A DNA stretch of 61,246 nt from Acidobacteriota bacterium (GCA_026707325.1 JAPOXA010000005.1:1-61246); one strand, 5' to 3'. Counted from the first letter of the stretch, positions 28,112 to 37,811 are shown. Translations and numbers: made by a program. The notes: generated from the letters alone by a model not told the origin.

Positions 28112-29422
28112 ATGATAGAGGAAGCGGCACCAACCACGACCGGCACCGTTGCCGACCCCGAGACGCCCGGCTTTCGCCGGGTGCCGCGAACCGGAGTCAT
28201 CTATGTGATGCACCGCGCGGCGGCCGCCGGCCACGGCAGCGACGGCCGTACCTGGTACAACCTCGGCCAGGGATCCCCGGAGGTCGGTCCGCTGCCCGGA
28301 GCGCCGCCCCGTCGCGACGAACTCCACATCGACCCGCGCCGCCAGACCTACGCACCCGTCGACGGCATCGACGAGTTGCGCGAACGCGTGGCCGAGCTCT
28401 ACAACTTCCTCTACCGTCGCGACAAGCGCTCGCAGTACACCCGGGAGAACGTGAGCATCGCTCCGGGCGGGCGGCCGGCCATGACGCGGATCGCGGCCGC
28501 GATGGGCGAGATGAACCTCGGCCACTTCATCCCGGACTACACCGCCTACGAGGAGCTCCTGACCGCCTTCAAGGGGTTCATTCCGATCCCCATTCTGCTC
28601 GACGCGGCCCACGGCTACCGCGCCTCGCGGCGGCTGCTCGAGAAGGAGATCGTCGGCCGCGGCCTCTCCGCGCTCTGGTGCAGCAATCCCTGCAATCCGA
28701 CGGGTCAACTCGTCGAGGGCGATCTCCTGGCCGAGTGGGTCGACGTCGCCCGCGACAACGCCTGCACCTTCATCCTCGACGAGTTCTACTCGCACTACAT
28801 CTACACGCCGGCGCCCGACTCCTGCGTCCAGATCGCCGACACCGCGAGGATGGTCTCGGCGGCCGCACACGTCGACGATGTGAACCGGGATTCCGTGATC
28901 CTGGTCGACGGACTGACGAAGAACTGGCGCTATCCGGGCTGGCGGGTGTCCTGGATCGTCGGGCCCGCGGGCGTGATCGACCGCGTGACCAGCGCGGGCT
29001 CCTTCCTGGACGGAGGCGGCAACCACCCCTTCCAGGAAGCCGCCGTGCCGCTGCTCGAACCGGAACTCGTGCTGCAGGAGACGCGGGCGATCCAGACCGA
29101 ATTCACGCGCAAACGCAGGTTCCTCGTCGACCGGCTGCGGGCTTTGGGCATCGAGGTCGAGCACGAGCCCGCCGGCGCCTTTTACGTCTGGGGCAACCTG
29201 GACGGCCTGCCGGCGCCGCTCAACGACGGCATCGAGTTCTTCAAGGCGCTGCTCCAGGTCCAGGTCATCACGGTTCCGGGCGTCTTCTTCGACGTGAACC
29301 CCGGCCAGCGCCGCCGCAACGCGCGCTACCACAGCTACTGCCGGCTCAGCTTCGGCCCCTCGATGGAGACCCTGGAACGCGGCATGGAGCGGATCGAGAA
29401 ACTGATCCGCGCCCACTCCTAG
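28112..29422 (+). CDS. PLP-dependent aminotransferase, class I/II
   Basis: The 436-aa cytosolic fold-type I aminotransferase has a CSNPCNPTGQ loop, the ILDEFYSHYIY stretch carrying the PLP-nitrogen Asp and the Tyr, and DGLTKNWRYPGWRVSW with the Schiff-base Lys and downstream Arg. A C-terminal YCRLSFGPS contains the substrate-carboxylate Arg region. The N-terminal part (TYAPVDGIDELRERVAELYN) is normal. The amino-group donor and acceptor cannot be predicted. It is divergent from the acyl-CoA dehydrogenase-like gene with 65 bp between starts and converges on trpS with 10 bp between stops. Confidence 0.88.
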   Translation: MIEEAAPTTTGTVADPETPGFRRVPRTGVIYVMHRAAAAGHGSDGRTWYNLGQGSPEVGPLPGAPPRRDELHIDPRRQTYAPVDGIDELRERVAELYNFLYRRDKRSQYTRENVSIAPGGRPAMTRIAAAMGEMNLGHFIPDYTAYEELLTAFKGFIPIPILLDAAHGYRASRRLLEKEIVGRGLSALWCSNPCNPTGQLVEGDLLAEWVDVARDNACTFILDEFYSHYIYTPAPDSCVQIADTARMVSAAAHVDDVNRDSVILVDGLTKNWRYPGWRVSWIVGPAGVIDRVTSAGSFLDGGGNHPFQEAAVPLLEPELVLQETRAIQTEFTRKRRFLVDRLRALGIEVEHEPAGAFYVWGNLDGLPAPLNDGIEFFKALLQVQVITVPGVFFDVNPGQRRRNARYHSYCRLSFGPSMETLERGMERIEKLIRAHS

Positions 29423-29432
29423 GCCTGGGATC

Positions 29433-30449
29433 TCACGCGAAGCCGACGAGCCGCCGGAGCTCCGCCGCCTTCGGCTCGGCGACCCTCCGCGCGCGCTCCG
29501 CGCCGATGGCGAGCAGCCGGTCGAGTTCCTCCGGCGCGGCCATCAACTCCTCGTAGCGCCGCCGGATCGGCGCCACGACCTCGATCACCGCCTCCGCGAC
29601 ACCCATCTTCAGGTCGCCGTAGCCACGAGCCCCGGCAAAGTCGGCCAGAACCTCGTCCCCACTGCGATCCGTGATCGCCTGGTAGATCAGGAGCAGGTTG
29701 TTGACGCCGGCCCTGGCCGGGTCGTCGCTGAACTCGATCTCGCGCCCCGAGTCGGTGACCGCGCGTTTGAGCGACCGCCTGATCTCGTCGTCCGTGTCGG
29801 TCAGGCGGACGGCATGGCCACGCCCGGCGGTCTCGCTCTTCGACATCTTGACGGTCGGATCGTCGAGAGCCATTACCCGCGCGCCCGCGGTCGGGATGAC
29901 CGCCTCGGGAAGGACGAAGGTCTCGCCGTACATGTGGTTGAAGCGGCCCGCGATGTCCCGCGCCAGCTCCACGTGCTGCTTCTGATCCTCCCCGACCGGC
30001 ACCTCGTCCGCGTCGTAGAGCAGGATGTCGGCCGCCTGGAGCACCGGGTACGTGAACAGACCGACGCCGATCCGCTCGCGGCCTCCCTGGCGTTCCGACT
30101 TCGCCTTGTACTGCGTCATCCGCTCGAGCCAGCCGATCGGCGTCGTGCATCCCAGGATCCAGGCAGCCTCCGCGTGCGCACGCACGTGGCTCTGGACGAA
30201 CAGGGTCGTGCGCTCGGGGTCGATGCCGCAGGCGAACAGCATCGCCGTCAACTCGCGGGTGCCCGAGCGCAGAGCCTCCGGATCCTGGCGCACCGTGATC
30301 GCGTGCAGGTCCACCACGCAGATGAAGTTCTCGCGCTCGTCCTGGCGGGCGGCCCAGTGCTTCACGGCGCCCAGGTAGTTCCCGAGGTGAAGCACGCCGG
30401 ACGGTTGAATGCCGGAGAACACCCGGCGCCTGCGCACCGCCCCACTCAT
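29433..30449 (-). CDS. trpS: Tryptophanyl-tRNA synthetase
   Basis: The 338-aa class I aminoacyl-tRNA synthetase starts at the ATG at 30449 (MSGAVRRRRVFSGIQPSG). The HIGH-type motif is HLGN at residues 21-24. TQYKAKSERQGGRE and GLFTYPVLQAADILLYDADEVPVGEDQ surround the Trp and ATP pocket, and KMSKS lies near residues 201-205. It charges tRNA-Trp. Length is typical of bacterial TrpS. The stop is 10 bp from that of the convergent aminotransferase. Confidence 0.96.
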   Translation of the reverse strand: MSGAVRRRRVFSGIQPSGVLHLGNYLGAVKHWAARQDERENFICVVDLHAITVRQDPEALRSGTRELTAMLFACGIDPERTTLFVQSHVRAHAEAAWILGCTTPIGWLERMTQYKAKSERQGGRERIGVGLFTYPVLQAADILLYDADEVPVGEDQKQHVELARDIAGRFNHMYGETFVLPEAVIPTAGARVMALDDPTVKMSKSETAGRGHAVRLTDTDDEIRRSLKRAVTDSGREIEFSDDPARAGVNNLLLIYQAITDRSGDEVLADFAGARGYGDLKMGVAEAVIEVVAPIRRRYEELMAAPEELDRLLAIGAERARRVAEPKAAELRRLVGFA

Positions 30450-30462
30450 GCTGGAGAGGTCC

Positions 30463-31968
30463 TCACGCGGAGACGCTTGCCGGCCGCCGCGCCGGTCGCA
30501 GCACGGTCCAGCCGACGCAGACACCGTAGTTCAGGAGCAGGCCCCAGACGCCGGCGCCGACTCCCCACGGGCTGCGGGTCGCCCAGACGTCGAAGGCAGC
30601 GCCGCACCAGATGACGAGGGTGAGAAGCGTGCCCAGCACCATGCCGGCCAGAACGGCCGAAGCGGGCATCCGCCGCCAGTAGACGCCGAGCATGAAGACC
30701 GGCGAGAGCTGGACCATGAACTCGAGCTTCAGCTCGATCAGCACCCAGATCGAGCTCTCCGTCTCCAGCGACACCCAGGCCATCAGGATCAGGATCGCCA
30801 TGATTCCCCAGGCGAACGTCTTGCCGACGATCAGCATTTCGCGAGCCGACGCCTCACGCCGGAAGTAGCTCTTGTAGATGTCCTTCGTGAACATGGACCC
30901 GATCGACAGGAGAGCCGAATCCGCAGTCGACATGATCGCCGCCACGACCGCCGCGAACACCATCACGATGAGCCAGTACATCAGCGGCGAGCGATCGATC
31001 AGACCGCCCAGGACGTAGATCGTGACCTTGTCGCTCTCGAGCTGCGAAAGCCCCGGGAACCGGCTCAACGCGATGAAACCGATCAGGAAGGCGAGCAGGG
31101 TCGTGCCCAGCGGCATGAACGCCATCGCTCCGAGCGACCGCCGCAGACTGATCTCGTTCTTCGCCGCGAAGATGCGTTGGACCGCATGCGGGTACAGCGC
31201 GACGCCGAGGCCAAGCATGAGGAGCGTGCTGACCCAGGTCCGCAGACCGCGGGCATCCGGCGCCTCGAGCCTCTCCGGCGCCGTGGCGCGAATCCCCTCC
31301 GACGCCGCCGCCAGGCCGCCGTCCGCGGTCACCAGCGTGTAGAGAATCACCGCGCAGCCGCAGAGCAGCAGGGAACCCTGCACCGCATCGGTCCAGGCCA
31401 CCGCCCGCATGCCTCCGAGCGACTCGTAGATCAGCATCACGCCGACCAGCAGCAGCACGCCCTGCATGAAGCTCATGCGACCGCCGCTGATCGCCTCGAC
31501 GCCGTGCCCCATCGCCACCAGTTGTTCGAGCACGTAGTTCGCCAGGCCCCAGCAGAGGAGCACGACGCAGAGGACGCGCAGCGGATGGGAGCCGAAACGG
31601 TGGTACACGAAGTCCGTCGGCGTGATGTAGCCGAAGCGCCGGGCCAGCCGGAACAGACGCGGTGCGTAGATCATGAACACCGTGATGACGAGGATCATGA
31701 AGGTCACGCTGACGATGTAGGTCGCCCCCTGGACGTACGACCGCCCGGCGAAGCCGAGCAGCGTGTTGCCGCTGTACTGGGTGGCGAACAGGGTCAGGAA
31801 CAGCACCGCGAAACCGAAGGTCGAGCCGCCAAGGTAGAAGTCCCGGAGCGAGCGCTCCCTCTGCTTCAGGCGGCCGAGCAGACCGAGGCCGAGCATGACG
31901 ACGAGGTAGCCGCCGAGAACCGCCAGCGCGCCCGGGCCGAAGGTCACCTCGGGGACGGAGGTGTTCAC
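30463..31968 (-). CDS. Sodium:solute symporter (SSS family)
   Basis: The 501-aa inner-membrane protein has about 13 hydrophobic helices. Family markers include the N-terminal RDFYLGGSTFGFAVLFLTLFATQYSGNTLLGFAG, the unwound TM1 region that binds Na+ and substrate, and AAIMSTADSALLSIGSMFTKD, the Ser/Thr Na+ site of TM8. It most resembles the PutP/PanF/acetate branch; the substrate is not predictable. The start is a GTG overlapping the stop of a small membrane-protein gene (GTGA), a frequent arrangement for SSS carriers with accessory subunits. Confidence 0.9.
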   Translation of the reverse strand: MNTSVPEVTFGPGALAVLGGYLVVMLGLGLLGRLKQRERSLRDFYLGGSTFGFAVLFLTLFATQYSGNTLLGFAGRSYVQGATYIVSVTFMILVITVFMIYAPRLFRLARRFGYITPTDFVYHRFGSHPLRVLCVVLLCWGLANYVLEQLVAMGHGVEAISGGRMSFMQGVLLLVGVMLIYESLGGMRAVAWTDAVQGSLLLCGCAVILYTLVTADGGLAAASEGIRATAPERLEAPDARGLRTWVSTLLMLGLGVALYPHAVQRIFAAKNEISLRRSLGAMAFMPLGTTLLAFLIGFIALSRFPGLSQLESDKVTIYVLGGLIDRSPLMYWLIVMVFAAVVAAIMSTADSALLSIGSMFTKDIYKSYFRREASAREMLIVGKTFAWGIMAILILMAWVSLETESSIWVLIELKLEFMVQLSPVFMLGVYWRRMPASAVLAGMVLGTLLTLVIWCGAAFDVWATRSPWGVGAGVWGLLLNYGVCVGWTVLRPARRPASVSA

Positions 31969-32327
31969 GGGTTCTCCCGGGACACGGTCGGCGACTCCGT
32001 GTTGTTCGCGGCGTCGCCGCCTTCATCGGCGCCGTCCCGCCACAGGCGCAACGAAGCGAAAGAGGTGACCACCGCCAGGGCCAGACCGCAGGCAATCGTG
32101 ATCCAGGTCCAGACCGGCAGGCCGGCCGCCAGCCGGCCGCCCACCGAAGGCGGCAGGTACCACGGCACGCTGACGGCGAGGATCAGAACGACCGCGGGCA
32201 GGAACCAGCGATGCCGCAGGGGTTCGTCGGCGGGACGAATCGCCTCCCAGAAGGCGTCCTGGTCCCGCTCGTCTTCATAGTCCGAGAGACGTTTCGTGTT
32301 GGCCACCGAGCGCGCATTATGCCCCAC
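31965..32327 (-). CDS. Small two-helix membrane protein, likely symporter partner
   Basis: The product is 120 aa from GTG 32327, or 113 aa from GTG 32306. It has a hydrophilic N-terminus, two membrane helices (FLPAVVLILAVSVPWYLP and PVWTWITIACGLALAVVTSFA) and an acidic tail. I see no recognised domain. Its topology and its 4-bp overlap with the downstream SSS symporter recall the small subunits (DUF485/DUF997/DUF3311-like) that accompany such carriers. The partnership is inferred from position. Confidence 0.65.
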   Translation of the reverse strand: MGHNARSVANTKRLSDYEDERDQDAFWEAIRPADEPLRHRWFLPAVVLILAVSVPWYLPPSVGGRLAAGLPVWTWITIACGLALAVVTSFASLRLWRDGADEGGDAANNTESPTVSRENP

Positions 32328-32433
32328 CGGGAACCGGCGACCGCCGTGCTAACGTCCACCCTTCCGGTTCCGGCCGGCGCCCCCCGGTTATCGCCTCGGA
32401 CCTGGCGCCTTCGACAACAAGGGGGGCCTGCAC

Positions 32434-33576
32434 ATGGTGAACGGTTCTCGACTGTGTCCTCCGACTCTCGCGGTGGCCGTCTGCGCGGTCCTGGCCGTGG
32501 GACTGGAAGCGTGCCGTTCGACTGAACCCGAGACGAGCGCGGAAGAGCAACAGGACTTGAACGAGGCAAGCGAAGCGGCACCGGCCCCCGAGTGGTCACT
32601 CGCCATTCACGGAGGCGCGGGCAGCGCCCGCCGCGGCACGACGGACGCCGAGGACTACTACCAGGCCCTGAGCGACGTCCTGTCGATGGGCAGCGAGCGG
32701 TTGGCGGCGGGTGAAGCGAGTCTCCGCGTGGTCGAGGAGGTGGTCGCGGCCCTGGAGGACGACCCTCGTTTCAACGCCGGCCGCGGCTCGGTGTTCACCT
32801 CCATCGGCACCCACGAACTGGACGCCGCGATCATGGACGGCCGCACCCTCGCCTGCGGCGCGGTGGCCGGCGTGAAGAACGTCCGCAATCCGGTGCGGCT
32901 GGCCCGGCGCGTCATGGAGGACACACCGCACGTTCTCCTCAGCGGCCAGGGCGCCGACAACTTCGCGGTCAACGCCGGCGTGCGCCGGAACGTCCAGGCC
33001 TACTTCACGACCGAGCCGCAACTGGAGCGCTTTCGCGAGATCCGGAGCCAGCGGAGAAGCGGCGGCTCGGGAAGTGACGGAGCTCCGAATCCCGAGGGGG
33101 ACTACACCGGCAACGCGGGCGCGGAGGGAGGCCAGGGCGGCGCCTCCCAGCTCGGCACCGTAGGCGCGGTGGCCATGGACCGCTACGGCAATCTGGCCGC
33201 GGCCACCTCGACCGGGGGCACCATGTACAAGCAGATCGGCCGCGTCGGCGACGTGCCCGTCATCGGCGCGGGCACCTACGCGAACAACGAGACGGCGGCG
33301 ATCTCCTGCACCGGCCGAGGCGAGGAGTTCATCCGCCACACCGTGGCCTACGATGTCTCGGCGCTCATGGAGTACGCCGGCCTCTCCGTCGAAGAGGCTG
33401 TGCGCAAGGTCATCGGCGAGACGCTGAAGCCCGGCGACGGCGGCATCATCGCGATCGGCAGGAACGGCTCCATCGCGATGGAGTTCAACACGAACGCGAT
33501 GTTCCGCGGCGCGGCCAACTCGCTCGGCCGGTTCGAGGTCGGGATCTGGGAGGACGTCCGCAGCGGCCGACCGTGA
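32434..33576 (+). CDS. Isoaspartyl peptidase / plant-type L-asparaginase, lipoprotein
   Basis: The 380-aa Ntn-hydrolase has an N-terminal signal ending VGLEACRST, a probable lipobox, then a low-complexity Glu/Ala linker. The catalytic core begins with WSLAIHGGAGSARRG. FNAGRGSVFTSIGTHELDAAIMDG is the alpha-subunit hallmark, and GTVGAVAMD holds the autocleavage nucleophile Thr242. ATSTGGTMYKQIGRVGDVPVIGAG is the beta-subunit oxyanion and substrate region. Members cleave isoaspartyl dipeptides and asparagine. A Gly/Ser-rich insertion precedes the cleavage site, as usual. The gene overlaps the propionyl-CoA synthetase start (GTGA). Confidence 0.9.
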   Translation: MVNGSRLCPPTLAVAVCAVLAVGLEACRSTEPETSAEEQQDLNEASEAAPAPEWSLAIHGGAGSARRGTTDAEDYYQALSDVLSMGSERLAAGEASLRVVEEVVAALEDDPRFNAGRGSVFTSIGTHELDAAIMDGRTLACGAVAGVKNVRNPVRLARRVMEDTPHVLLSGQGADNFAVNAGVRRNVQAYFTTEPQLERFREIRSQRRSGGSGSDGAPNPEGDYTGNAGAEGGQGGASQLGTVGAVAMDRYGNLAAATSTGGTMYKQIGRVGDVPVIGAGTYANNETAAISCTGRGEEFIRHTVAYDVSALMEYAGLSVEEAVRKVIGETLKPGDGGIIAIGRNGSIAMEFNTNAMFRGAANSLGRFEVGIWEDVRSGRP

Positions 33577-35498
33577 GCACCCGCTACGAACAGACGCTGC
33601 ACCGGGCCCGAACCGACCCGGAGGGGTTCTGGGCCGGGGCCGCCGAGGCGATCTCCTGGCACAGGCGCTGGGACCGTGTGCTGGACGACGCGAACCCGCC
33701 GTTCTACCGCTGGTTCGCCGGAGCGGAGGTCAACACCTGCTACAACGCTGTCGACCGGCACGTCGAAGCCGGGCGAGGCGGCCAGGCGGCGCTGATCCAC
33801 GACAGCCCCGTCACCGGCACGAAACGGACGCTCTCCTACTCCGATCTGCAGGAGCAGACCGCGCGGCTCGCCGGCGTCCTGCAGGACCTCGACGTCGAGA
33901 GCGGCGACCGGGTGCTGATCTACATGCCGATGGTGCCGGAAGCGGCCGTCGCCATGCTGGCCTGCGCCCGCATCGGCGCCGTCCACTCCGTGGTCTTCGG
34001 CGGCTTCGCCTCCAGGGAACTGGCGACCCGGATCGAGGACGCCAGGCCGAAGGTCGTCCTGGCCGCTTCCTGCGGCATCGAGACCGCCCGCATCGTCGAG
34101 TACAAGCCTCTCCTCGACGAGGCGATCACGATGTCCGCCCACAAGCCGATAGCGACCGTTCTGCTCCAGCGCCCCCAGCACGCCGCCGACCTCGGCTCCG
34201 GCGACCTCGACTGGCACGACGCGATGGCCGCGGCCGACCCCGTCGACTGTGTACCGGTCCGGGCCACCGACCCGCTCTACATCCTGTACACCTCCGGCAC
34301 GACCGGCGTTCCGAAGGGCGTCGTCCGCGACAACGGAGGCCACCTGGTGGCTCTCGACTGGAGCATGGGCAACGTGTACGGCGTGTCGCCCGGCGAGGTC
34401 TACTGGGCCGCCTCGGACATCGGCTGGGTGGTCGGACACTCCTACATCGTCTACGCGCCGCTGATCCACGGCTGCACCACGGTGCTCTACGAGGGGAAGC
34501 CGGTCGGCACGCCCGACGCCAGCGCCTTCTGGCGGGTCATCTCCGAACACAACGTCTCGGCGCTGTTCACGGCGCCGACCGCGTTCCGCGCGATCAAGCG
34601 GGAGGACCCGCGCGGCGAACTGATCGGAAAGTTCGACCTGAGCTGCCTGCGCACCCTGTTCCTGGCCGGAGAACGCGCCGATCCGGACACCGTGCAGTGG
34701 GCCGAGGACAAGCTCGCCGTGCCGGTCATCGACCACTGGTGGCAGACCGAAACCGGCTGGGCGATCGCCGCCAACTGCGTCGGTCTGGGCGCCCTGCCGG
34801 TCAAGCACGGCTCGCCGACGAAGGTCGTGCCCGGCTACGACGTGAGGATCCTCGACCACGACGATGCCGGCACGCCCGGCTCGAGTCGGGAAGTACCGCC
34901 CGGCGAGAACGGCGCAATCGCGCTGCGCCTGCCGCTGCCGCCCGGCTGCCTGCCGACCCTGTGGCGGAACGACGAAGGCTACGTCGAGTCCTACCTCCGC
35001 GAGTACGACGGCTACTACCAGACGGGCGACGCGGGCCACCTGGACGACGACGGCTACCTGTACATCATGAGCCGGACGGACGACCTGATCAACGTCGCCG
35101 GCCACCGCCTGTCCACCGGCGCCATGGAGGAGATCCTGGCTTCACACCGGGACGTCGCCGAGTGCGCCGTCATCGGAGTCGCCGACTCGCTCAAGGGACA
35201 GGTGCCCCTGGGGCTGGCGGTGCTGTACGCGGGATCGAGCCGTACCGAGGCCGAGATCGTCCCGGAACTCGTGCAGAACGTGCGTGACCAGCTCGGCCCG
35301 GTCGCGTCGTTCAAGGTCGCGGCGATCGTCGAGCGCCTGCCGAAGACGAGGTCCGGCAAGGTGCTTCGGGGCACGATGCGGCGCATCGCCGACGGCGAGC
35401 CCTGGACGGTGCCGCCGACGATCGACGATCCGGCGATCCTCGACGAAATCGAGCAGACCCTCACCGAACTGGGCTATCCACGCCCGGCGACGGCCTGA
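33573..35498 (+). CDS. prpE: Propionyl-CoA synthetase (acyl-CoA ligase)
   Basis: The 641-aa protein is an AMP-forming acyl-CoA synthetase. The P-loop LYTSGTTGVPKGVVRDNGGH matches propionate-specific PrpE more closely than acetate-specific Acs. HWWQTETGWAIAANC and YYQTGDAGHLDDDGYLYIMSRTDD are the adenylation motifs. The C-terminal KTRSGKVLRGTMR carries the catalytic, acetylation-regulated Lys. The N-terminal YNAVDRHVEAGRGGQAALIHDSP is also PrpE-like. It activates propionate with ATP and CoA in the cytosol. It is translated from a GTG overlapping the isoaspartyl peptidase stop. Confidence 0.9.
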   Translation: MSTRYEQTLHRARTDPEGFWAGAAEAISWHRRWDRVLDDANPPFYRWFAGAEVNTCYNAVDRHVEAGRGGQAALIHDSPVTGTKRTLSYSDLQEQTARLAGVLQDLDVESGDRVLIYMPMVPEAAVAMLACARIGAVHSVVFGGFASRELATRIEDARPKVVLAASCGIETARIVEYKPLLDEAITMSAHKPIATVLLQRPQHAADLGSGDLDWHDAMAAADPVDCVPVRATDPLYILYTSGTTGVPKGVVRDNGGHLVALDWSMGNVYGVSPGEVYWAASDIGWVVGHSYIVYAPLIHGCTTVLYEGKPVGTPDASAFWRVISEHNVSALFTAPTAFRAIKREDPRGELIGKFDLSCLRTLFLAGERADPDTVQWAEDKLAVPVIDHWWQTETGWAIAANCVGLGALPVKHGSPTKVVPGYDVRILDHDDAGTPGSSREVPPGENGAIALRLPLPPGCLPTLWRNDEGYVESYLREYDGYYQTGDAGHLDDDGYLYIMSRTDDLINVAGHRLSTGAMEEILASHRDVAECAVIGVADSLKGQVPLGLAVLYAGSSRTEAEIVPELVQNVRDQLGPVASFKVAAIVERLPKTRSGKVLRGTMRRIADGEPWTVPPTIDDPAILDEIEQTLTELGYPRPATA

Positions 35499-35521
35499 AG
35501 GCGGTCCCGCGCCGCCCGGAG

Positions 35522-35662
35522 TCCGCAGAATCTGCGGAAAACCCTGCGGAAAGCAACCATCTACACACCTTGTAAACCCCTTGTTATCAGTAACTTACAG
35601 CCATTCCGCATCGGATACGGTGCGAGCCCGCGACTCACTGTAAGTTATTCATGAACAAGAGG
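35522..35662. repeat. Intergenic dyads and AT-rich inverted repeat
   Basis: The 198-bp gap between prpE and the Fe-S oxidoreductase holds three visible structures. A near-perfect 17-bp dyad TCCGCAGAATCTGCGGA lies at 35522-35538. The tandem imperfect 12-mers TCTGCGGAAAAC and CCTGCGGAAAGC occupy 35531-35554. An inverted repeat pairs TAACTTACAG (35591-35600) with CTGTAAGTTA (35638-35647), extended outward by CTTGTT (35580-35585) and AACAAG (35654-35659) with small gaps. The arms are much richer in A/T than the surroundings. An operator pair, long hairpin or attachment-type site are all possible. Confidence 0.65.
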
Positions 35663-35696
35663 TTAAGCCGGCCCGGCGACTGACCGGCATTGCCGG

Positions 35697-37811
35697 ATGT
35701 TTCGAGTCGGCGGTACAGTGCCCGTCATGGACCCCACGCAGGCAACCCGAGAGGTCTTCTGGAACATCGAGTACACCTGGTTGGTGTACGTCCTGATGGT
35801 CCCCACCCTGGCGCTCTTCGGCTGGGGCTTCTGGCTCAAGATCCGGCGCTGGCGGTCAGGCCAGCCGGCGCTCCGCTTCGACCGGCCGGGCGAGCGGCTG
35901 CGGCTCTTCCTGAGAAACGCCGTGGGCCAGGGGCGCACGATCAAGAGGCGCTACGCGGGCATCTTCCACACGCTCGTCTACACCGGCTTCATCGTGCTGT
36001 TCCTGGCCACCACCGTGGTCGCCATCCACCACGACACGCCCCTGCACATCATGAAGGGGCACTTCTACCTCATCTTCCAGTCCCTGATCGTCGACATCTT
36101 CGGCCTGTTCGTGCTCGTGGGCGTCGCCCTGGCCGCGATACGACGCTGGATCGGCAAGCCGAAGCTGCTGGTCTACACCGACGAAGCGAGCTGGATTCTG
36201 GTCACGATCTTCGTCATGGCCTTGACGGGCTTCATGATCGAGGGCTGGCGAATAGCCGTCACCGACGACCCCTGGGCCGCCTGGTCGCCGATCGGCAACC
36301 TCTTCGCTCTCGGTTCCGATCCCTGGATGACGGACACGGCGATGCAGCGCGGCCACGTGATCATCTGGTGGTTCCACCTGGTGGTGGCGTTCGGCTGGAT
36401 CGCCTGGGTGCCGTTCAGCAAGATGTCCCACATCTTCACGGCCCCGCTGAACATCTTCACGGCCAACCTGGACGGCTACGGCGGCTCGCTCAAGACGATC
36501 GACTTCGAGACGGCCGAGCGCTTCGGGATCAATCACCTGGGTGACTTCACCTGGAAGGACCTGCTCGACTTCGACGCCTGCACGGAGTGCGGCCGCTGCA
36601 CCGACGTCTGCCCGGCCAACACGGTGGGCAAGTCGCTGTCGCCGCGCGACATCATCCTCGACCTGCAGGCCCTGATGCACGACCGTGGCGACAGCGTCCT
36701 GGCGAACGGCAACGGCGACGGCGGCAACGGCGACGGCGAGCTCCTGCCGATCATCGACCAGAAGACGGCCGTATCGCCGGAAGCGCTCTTCGCCTGCACC
36801 ACCTGCGCCGCCTGCATGGAGGCCTGCCCGGTCCACATCGAACAGATGCCGAAGATCGTCGACGCACGCCGCTACCTCGTCATGGAGGAGGCGGACTTCC
36901 CCGAGGGGATGATGGACATGATGAACTCGCTCGAGTCCCGTCAGCATCCGTTCGCGGGCACGCAGTTCAGCCGGGTCGACTGGACCGAGGGCCTCGACAT
37001 CGACGTGATGGCCGAGATGGACGATCCGCACGAGGCCGAGGTCCTGATGTGGGTCGGCTGCGGCGGCGCCCTGGTCGAGCGCAACCGGAACACCGTTCGG
37101 GCCACCGCGAGGCTGCTCCAGAAGGCGGGGGTCAAGTTCGCGATCCTCGGCCGCGAGGAGTCCTGCACCGGCGACCCCGCCCGCCGCGTCGGCAACGAGT
37201 TCCTGTTCGAGATGCTGGCCAAGGGCAACGTCGAGACGATGGAACGCTACGGCGTTCGCAAGGTCGTCACCTCCTGCCCCCACTGCTTCAACTCGTTCAG
37301 GAACGAGTACCCGCACTTCGGCGGCAGCTACGAGGTCTACCACCACACCCAGTTCCTCGATCAACTGCTGGAACAGGGCCGTCTCGACGGGAACGGCGCC
37401 GCCGGAAGCTCGAACGGGGGCCCGACGATCACCTTCCACGACCCCTGCTATCTCGGCCGCCACAACGGCGAGTACGACGCGCCCCGCAACCTGCTGGCAG
37501 GGGTCGGTGGCGCCCGCCAGGTCGAAATGGAGCGCAGCCGGAACACGAGCTTCTGCTGCGGCGGCGGCGGCGGCATGGCCTTCGTCGACGAACCCCCCGA
37601 CCAACGGGTCAACCAGGAACGCGCCCAGGAGGCGGTCGACACCGGTGCCGACGTGGTGGCCGTGGGCTGTCCCTTCTGTGCCACGATGCTCGACGACGGC
37701 GTGAACGCCCGCCGCGGCGACCGCGACGTCAAGGTCAGAGACGTGGCGGAGCTGCTCTGGGACGCGGTCGGCGACTCCGACGAATCGGCCGCACCGACAA
37801 CCGAAGGCTGA
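35697..37811 (+). CDS. Membrane Fe-S oxidoreductase, ETF:menaquinone oxidoreductase-like (HdrD-related)
   Basis: The product is 704 aa from ATG 35697; ATG 35727 (MDPTQATREV) is an equally good start. Five or so N-terminal helices with His residues (FHTLVYTGF, HFYLIFQ, HVIIWWFHLV) resemble a NarI-like haem b module. Two 4Fe-4S motifs follow, CTECGRCTDVCP from Cys295 and ACTTCAACMEACP, then two CCG-type domains of the HdrD/GlpC kind. The second CCG has the full CCGGGGGM and GCPFC; the first has SCPHC but a weak first half. A Gly/Asn/Asp repeat linker separates the clusters. Similar proteins pass electrons from ETF to (mena)quinone, and etfBA lies 3.4 kb downstream. Confidence 0.8.
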   Translation: MFRVGGTVPVMDPTQATREVFWNIEYTWLVYVLMVPTLALFGWGFWLKIRRWRSGQPALRFDRPGERLRLFLRNAVGQGRTIKRRYAGIFHTLVYTGFIVLFLATTVVAIHHDTPLHIMKGHFYLIFQSLIVDIFGLFVLVGVALAAIRRWIGKPKLLVYTDEASWILVTIFVMALTGFMIEGWRIAVTDDPWAAWSPIGNLFALGSDPWMTDTAMQRGHVIIWWFHLVVAFGWIAWVPFSKMSHIFTAPLNIFTANLDGYGGSLKTIDFETAERFGINHLGDFTWKDLLDFDACTECGRCTDVCPANTVGKSLSPRDIILDLQALMHDRGDSVLANGNGDGGNGDGELLPIIDQKTAVSPEALFACTTCAACMEACPVHIEQMPKIVDARRYLVMEEADFPEGMMDMMNSLESRQHPFAGTQFSRVDWTEGLDIDVMAEMDDPHEAEVLMWVGCGGALVERNRNTVRATARLLQKAGVKFAILGREESCTGDPARRVGNEFLFEMLAKGNVETMERYGVRKVVTSCPHCFNSFRNEYPHFGGSYEVYHHTQFLDQLLEQGRLDGNGAAGSSNGGPTITFHDPCYLGRHNGEYDAPRNLLAGVGGARQVEMERSRNTSFCCGGGGGMAFVDEPPDQRVNQERAQEAVDTGADVVAVGCPFCATMLDDGVNARRGDRDVKVRDVAELLWDAVGDSDESAAPTTEG

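Noticed and set aside
35531..35554. CRISPR-like direct repeats
   Set aside because: There are only two imperfect 12-mers without spacers, and no cas gene anywhere in the window.
35600..35640. tRNA-like GGTGCGAGCCC segment inside the inverted repeat
   Set aside because: It resembles a T-arm only by a few bases; no acceptor, D or anticodon stems can be paired.
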